DNA of 64,000 nucleotides, taken from positions 2,912,001 to 2,976,000 of the forward strand of contig NC_088319.1 in the NCBI RefSeq assembly GCF_910592395.1. Direction: 5' to 3'. The DNA is from Lineus longissimus. Lineage: Eukaryota > Nemertea > Pilidiophora > Heteronemertea > Lineidae. A program made the position numbers and the translations under genes. Numbering within the stretch: position 1 is the first letter of the stretch; the number at the start of each line of letters is the position of its first letter. This document shows, in pieces, positions 58,536 through 64,000 of this stretch. The notes under the pieces are model-generated. The model ran no database searches and was not told where the DNA came from. It worked only from the letters and a program-made list of their open reading frames with translations.

Positions 58536-60250
58536 TGACAAGCTACAATCCAGGTTACAAGCTACAATCCAGGCTACAATCCAAGTTGTCCCTTGAGACT
58601 GATATTTCTGCTCCAAAGGCTGAATTTCAAATTGTAATTGCTTGATAAATGCCAACCCGCTCTAAATTCTTTTTACGTCTAATCATAATTATCATGTCAG
58701 TGAACAACTTGATTATAGGCATCTCATAAAATATAACCCATACTAGTCCAGCAAGTCAGGAATGCAAACAGGATGATAAAAGTAGGAAACAGGTGAAGAA
58801 GTTTCTATGCTATTCCCGATTAAACAACTGATAAGACGATAGAGATAATATAATAGTATTGTACCGTCCTTTATTACGAGCTACACTGTACATTCGTAAG
58901 AGGATTCTTGCCAGATTCCCAATATAGTTAAGATCTAAACTGAGAAATCTTGCAACGAAATGTACATGCACTCGTTCACAAAACTGAATAATATCTTTAA
59001 AATCTTATACAAATCTTAATTCTTGATTTTGGCCGGGGAGATCAGAGCCGCGATAATCGATTCCTGTCCCATGCAAGGACCTACGATGACCACCGTAAAC
59101 ATGGTAAACGAGCGATTTTTGTTGCATGCAATCATGATCACAGGTCGTAGTGACAAAAAGCATAAGTCTTATTTAGGTTCAAGGATCCGGATCACAAATA
59201 GCTACGTAACTACATTTTTTATATGTGAACATGCGTATGGGGTCGGATTCTATTCCACGATATCCATTTTAAAAGCAATCGATGCCAAAATAAGTTTATG
59301 CACTGTTTTCTTTGAATCAAATTTAACAAATACAGTTATTGACGCTGGTTGTGTTGTTATTGATTAAACGTTGTCTTGTTAAAGCCACAGTTATCTTGCT
59401 AAAATCAGGCTCTATTGCATCGGTTGTGTCTGTCGCAGAAGAACTAAGGACACAAGTTCAGAGAGGTGACTAAACATGCTATCTTCGAAATTCACCATTT
59501 CCTGATCAGCGCCTCTTGTAGCGGAGCTCTGAGACGTAGACGCTGACGTCCTCAATTACTTCGAAATTGATTTACTTTTGGCGAACTATTGACCAAACGA
59601 AGCTTGATATGCCTAATTATTCTTGTCGCATGGTAATTGTGTGATTTTACCTTTGATATATGGTGTTGTGAATTACGTGTACGCTCTATTAAACGTCCTT
59701 GGTTTCAGTTGATGTGTCTGGCATTTGACCGACGAATGTTTGGGGTCAGCGCTGACAGCAGTCTTAAAGTATGTTATTTGTACACAAATGCATTTGAGAT
59801 ATACATGTACGCTCGTGCCATGCAAAATTCTGCATTTTAACATATCCCAGGAGGCTGTTGGTTGAGTTTCCAAAAACTCTCAGTTCCGCAAACAGAAAGA
59901 GGCTAACTATGATTTGTGATAGCAATGTATTTCAGAATGTTACTTCGATAATCAAATCGTCATTGATCCATTGTCGAAATATGCTTGTCTTAACAGAAAA
60001 TTTCGCGTTAAGGAGGTTTTCACAAATTTCTCGAGTAGGTCATGATCGCGAAAGCATTCTGCCGCGAAAATCCTTTCCTTTACGGCAAGAATTACATATC
60101 ATTGTTGGCATTGCATCCAGCTACAGCCCCTATTTTGATCGAGGTGTTTAAAGAAACTACGTATACAGTGTACCCTTCGCAATTAGCACGTATCGTAATG
60201 ACTCCTAAAAACCACAAGTTCCACATGTCTTGAATAGTGCCCAACAATCG

Positions 60251-60367
60251 TTGGTCCTGTGTGCACCTTAAGTGCACCCAGGACCAATCTTGGTGTACCT
60301 TAACTTCATTTAAAGATCCGTATGTGCACCCAGTGTGTCGCGCCGATTAAAAACCTGTGTCCAAGGT
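60251..60367. mobile_element. Left arm of the inverted-repeat element, cut by Gypsy
   Basis: Starts with the 37 bp near-palindrome (60251-60287) seen at 25088-25124 and continues to 'ccaaggt', where Gypsy pol sequence begins. Confidence 0.65.
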
Positions 60368-61024
60368 CCGACCTGTTGTGAGCTCCAAGTGTTTAGCACC
60401 CTCTTCTTTGCCTAAGGGGTTAATTGGCAAGTCGAACGAGTCGTTCATCAAATTGGAGGGCGAGATTTTGTCATGTCTATTGTATACTGGCTCGATGGTA
60501 AGTACCATCTCTGAGCATTGTTACCAACAGCACTTCGCCTCACTTTTGCCTATTCTTCCTATTTCTGATCTTCTGTACATTTCAAGCGCCAATGGTAGCC
60601 CATTGCCGTACTTGGGTTATGTTGAAGCGTCCGTAACCTGTCCATTCTCGAATGATGAGCTCTTGGTTCCTATACTTGTGGTTCCCAATACCAAGTATAA
60701 TCTCAGGGTGCCTGTCTTAGTGGGAACCAATCTTTTATCCCGCGTTCAACCTGTAGGTACTGTGCCAAAGCAATGGAAACTAGCTTTCTCAACTTTGGTG
60801 TCACAGGCTGAACCAATTATAGGCCAAGTTCAGACCACAAAGCCGATTGTTATTGGTCCAGATTCGAAGGTAACTGTACATGGTATTTGTCATGGTACTT
60901 CAACTAGAAAAATTACATCGGCTATTGCCGAAGGTATTCCTGGTATTTCATTGCCCGGCGATGTTATAGTTGTTCCAAGTCTGGTCAAAATGCATGGCAA
61001 CGGAAGGAGAGGGTTGCAGTTTGT
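60368..61024 (+). pseudogene. Gypsy aspartic protease region, inactive
   Basis: The frame continues from array DNA (so no genuine start is seen) and resembles the retropepsin region of Gypsy polyproteins. The active-site triad, normally Asp-Thr-Gly, reads Tyr-Thr-Gly-Ser at 60483-60494, a one-base GAT/TAT type change. The frame then shifts near 61005-61015 relative to the RT frame. Loss of the catalytic Asp would prevent polyprotein processing by this copy. Confidence 0.75.
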
Positions 61025-64000
61025 GTATATAACCCTGGGAGGAAATCTGTTACTCTCCCTAGTCGTTCTGTGTTTTGTAGGCTGTCTCAGGGCAATACAG
61101 TTTGCCACAAAGAGGATCTGTTGTCTGATTGTACTATGACTCCTGAATCTTCCACCTTATATTCCATGAATCTTATGTCGGATCGTTTGGGTCCAGGTTC
61201 AGCTTGCGACTCTGCTCATAGAAGGAAAGTGCTCGAGGAAATTGACTTGTCTCATTTGGGGAGCAGTGACGTCTCCAAGCTTGAAGGTCTGTTTGGTCGT
61301 TATGACGACATATTTTCTCTATCCAATCTGGAAATTGGCAAAACTAGTCTAGTCAAACACCGGATTGAGTTAAACGATCCCATTCCCTTCAAACAGCGTC
61401 ATCGGCGGATTCCTCCCGCCATGTTTGAAGAAGTTAGACAACACTTAGAGGAAATGTTGCAGGCTGGGGTTATCCGTCATTCGAAAAGCCCTTGGGCCTC
61501 CAACATGGTTCTGGTTCGGAAAAAGGATGGAAGTTTGCGTTTATGTTGTGACATGCGTCAGCTAAATAAAAGGACTATCCGAGATTCTTATGCCATGCCT
61601 CGGATAGATGAAACTCTTGACAGCCTTGCTGGGGCCAAATACTTCTCGTCGTTAGACTTACGGTCAGGATATTGGCAGGTTGAGTTGGAGGAGGAACACA
61701 AATGTCGCACAGCTTTTACTGCTGGGAATCTTGGTTTCTATGAGTGGAATTTAATGCCTTTTGGCCTCACAAATGCTCCCAGTACTTTTCAAAGGTTAAT
61801 GGAGCGCTGTTTACAGGATTTGCACTTAAAAGAGTGTCTTGTGTATCTAGATGATATCATTATTTTCTCGGCAACGGTGGAGGAACACCTTCAAAGGTTG
61901 GAAAATGTGTTTCAGAGGCTGCGAGACTGTGGTTTGAAGTTAAAACCCAGTAAATGTATATTGTTCTTGAAGGAGAAATTAAAGTATCTAGGTCACTTGG
62001 TTTCAGCGAAGGGCGTTGAGGCTGATCCTGATAAAGTCAAAATCATTCGATCATGGCCCACCCCTCAGAATGCTGAAGATGTTCTTAAATTTTTAGGGTT
62101 TGCAGGCTATTACCGAAAGTTTGTAAGAAACTTTTCGACGTTAGCCCGTCCTTTAAATGAGTTGTTACCGGCTACTACGCCCAAGAAGGGCAGACCAAAA
62201 GTTGCCAACACTTCTTACTGGACATGGGGAGAAAAGCAAGAGTCTGCTTTTGTCTCACTAGTAAAGGAGTTGTCCAGTCCTCCTGTCTTATGCTTTGCTG
62301 ATTTTTCGCTTCCATTTGAACTCCACATTGATGCCAGCACTTCAGGTCTCGGAGCTATTTTGTATCAAAATCAGAATAACCAACGTCGGGTTGTTGCTTA
62401 TGCAAGTCGGAGTTTAAACAAAGCGGAGCGTAATTATCCAGCTCACAAGTTAGAATTTCTCGCATTGAAGTGGGCTGTGACGGAGAAGTTCTTTGATTAC
62501 TTGTATGGCAACTATTTTCATGTCAAGACTGACAATAACCCTTTAACCTATGTTCTTACGTCTGCTAAACTAGATGCCACAGGGCATCGTTGGTTGGCTG
62601 ACCTCTCTGCCTTTCATTTTGACATATCTTATGTGCCAGGTGCTTCTAATGTGGATGCAGATGCCTTGTCACGGTTCCCTTGGTCCACAGTTGGAATTGA
62701 GAGTGTTCAGGCCATTTGCCAGGCGGCACAGGGTGGAGATGGTTTGGTTGAATCATTATGTATGTCTGTGTCGAATGATTTGTCATCGGCCGAGGTTTTG
62801 CTTGTTGATTCCCCTTGGCCTAAGGTTGATATCAGGGCAGGACAGCAAGCTGATCCTGTTATTTCTCAGCTTTATCATTGGGTCAAATTCCAGCAGCGTC
62901 CGAGTAGGGATTTATTGAAGGACAAGGACAAGGAACTTTTAAAATTATGCTCATATTGGGACAGCTTGATTTTACTGGACGGTTTACTCTGTACAAGGTT
63001 AACGTTCAATGGTCAATGTTTTCAACAGATCTTGGTCCCATCCTGTCTCCGTCCCCAAGTGATTGAAGGGTTCCACAATCACTTAGGCCATCTTGGACGA
63101 GATAGGACTCTCGATTTTATTAAACGTCGGTTTTTTTGGCCCGGAATGTCAGTTCAAGTTGACAAGTGGGTTCGGAATTGCCTTCCATGTATTAAGAGGA
63201 AGCAACCGCGGCTTCAGGAGCGTGCTCCACTTGTCAGCATTTGCACTACTCAGCCCATGCAGTTGGTGTGCATGGACTTTTTATCGCTGGAACCGTCTCA
63301 TGGTTATGAAAATATTCTAGTCATCACTGACCATTTTTCTAAATATGCTCAGGCTATACCTACCAAAAGTCAGACCGCGGCTACAACAGCGCGTGTTCTC
63401 TTCGACAATTATATCGTCCATTATGGTATCCCTGAGCGTCTTCATAGTGATCAGGGTCAGAATTTTGTTGGGAAGGTCATTTCAGAGCTGTGCAAGCTCA
63501 TGAATATTTCCAAGTCGCGCACAACACCTTATCACCCTATGGGGAATGGAGTTTGTGAACGTTTTAACCGCACTTTATTAAATATGCTTGGCACACTCCC
63601 CACGGATAAGAAGAAGGATTGGAAACGCTTTGTTCCTAGTCTTGTTCATGCGTACAACTCTTCTTGTCATGATTCTTCAGGGTTTTCACCTTACTTTCTC
63701 CTGTTTGGCAGGGAACCTCGTCTTCCCATTGATGTTCATTTTGGTACTTTGCTCCCGTCTGCTCAGCCACGTTCAAAGGTCGCCTTTGTTGACGATTTAC
63801 GTTCACGTCTAGCCATTGCATATGACCTTGCTCAGAAGCAATTGGAAGCTTCCAGAATCAAGCAGAAGGAGCATTATGATCTTAGGGTACGTGGTGCTAC
63901 ACTTAATATCGGCGACAAGGTGTTGGTTCGCCGTGTTGGGGACCGTGGCAAACACAAGCTTGCCAACAAGTGGGAAGATGAGTTTTATACTGTGTCCTGT
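61025..64000 (+). CDS. pol: Gypsy pol: reverse transcriptase, RNase H, integrase (partial)
   Basis: One frame with no stop from 61025 to the window end; counting from the Met at 61136 it is 955 codons and continues. RT has the YLDD catalytic box (residues 237-240) and 'FGLTNAPSTFQ'. RNase H begins with 'HIDAS', catalytic Asp399. Integrase has an HHCC zinc region (about residues 647-685) and a DD35E triad at Asp714, Asp772 and Glu808. The last ~100 residues enter the C-terminal part ('GDKVLVRR'). These steps copy element RNA to DNA and insert it. The catalytic residues of RT and integrase are intact, in contrast to the damaged protease, so the insertion is fairly young. Lineage within Ty3/Gypsy not assigned. 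Confidence 0.93.

Larger units (their letters stand above)
1..60367 (+). repeat. Tandem array of seven 7-11 kb gene-bearing units
   Basis: Seven head-to-tail units share the same ordered landmarks. The PAN-like ORF starts at 1000, 9267, 16777, 26520, 34528, 45189 and 53155. The long frame ends at 3836, 12105, 19603, 29260, 37354, 47761 and 55996. Copies are mostly a few percent different in these blocks, by eye. Length differences come from insertions (units 3, 4, 5) and deletions (2, 4, 6). The array starts before the window and is cut at 60367 by a Gypsy element. The pattern fits recent segmental amplification by unequal exchange. I cannot exclude assembly collapse or expansion from the sequence alone. 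Confidence 0.95.
52102..60367 (+). repeat. Unit 7 (upstream alpha, middle II, distal b), cut by Gypsy
   Basis: Alpha linker 52102-53154, PAN exon 53155-53487, intron-like 53488-54901, long frame 54902-55996, 3' flank 55997-57030, minisatellite 57031-57242, endonuclease remnant 57632-58535, distal class b 58536-60367. Similarity to the unit 3/4 linker stops after 'ccaaggt' at 60367, where Gypsy pol sequence starts. Confidence 0.9.
60368..64000 (+). mobile_element. Ty3/Gypsy LTR retrotransposon, pol part, open to window edge
   Basis: Domain order protease, RT, RNase H, integrase identifies Ty3/Gypsy. The 5' LTR, primer-binding site and gag are missing: similarity to the tandem array ends at 60367 and pol-type sequence starts directly. 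Either the element was cut by recombination with the array or the contig is joined here. The 3' end lies beyond the window. Confidence 0.9.

Noticed and set aside
61000-61030. Programmed frameshift between Gypsy protease and RT
   Set aside because: No slippery heptamer is evident, and the neighbouring active-site loss points to decay.

Overview
The window is eukaryotic, most likely from an invertebrate animal: about 60% A+T, intron-like spacing, RTE-type and other non-LTR retrotransposon remnants, MITE-like hairpins and a Ty3/Gypsy element. I cannot name the species from the sequence.

Positions 1-60367 are one tandem array of seven related units (about 7-11 kb each, all in the same orientation). 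Each unit has the same order: a linker; a short exon-like ORF encoding a signal peptide and a PAN/Apple-like cysteine domain; a 1.1-1.4 kb intron-like stretch; a roughly 1.1 kb open frame encoding a domain I do not recognise (333 residues from its first Met/Val); a four-copy ~53 bp minisatellite; a dead RTE-type endonuclease fragment interrupted by a ~140 bp hairpin element; and a distal linker. In every unit the PAN ORF has a phase-0 splice donor and the long frame has a phase-0 acceptor, so a two-exon secreted protein of about 478 residues is possible. This would explain why six of the seven long frames have GTG where copy 1 has ATG.

The units are mosaics. Upstream parts occur as class alpha (units 1, 4, 7) or beta (2, 3, 5, and truncated in 6). 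Middles occur as class I (units 1, 5) or II (the rest). Distal parts occur as class a (1, 2, 4, 5, carrying an 84-88 bp TA-flanked MITE) or b (3, 6, 7, empty site). Distal a is always followed by upstream beta and distal b by upstream alpha, giving a three-unit higher-order pattern. One crossover point is readable in unit 4. Unit 3 carries a 1.2 kb non-LTR reverse transcriptase insertion. Unit 5 carries a 3.2 kb insertion of unknown type. Unit 4 has a broken long frame.

From 60368 to the right edge the array is cut by the pol region of a Ty3/Gypsy retrotransposon (protease, RT, RNase H, integrase). RT, RNase H and integrase are open to the window edge. The protease lacks its catalytic aspartate and is separated by a frameshift. 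Gag and the 5' LTR are missing.
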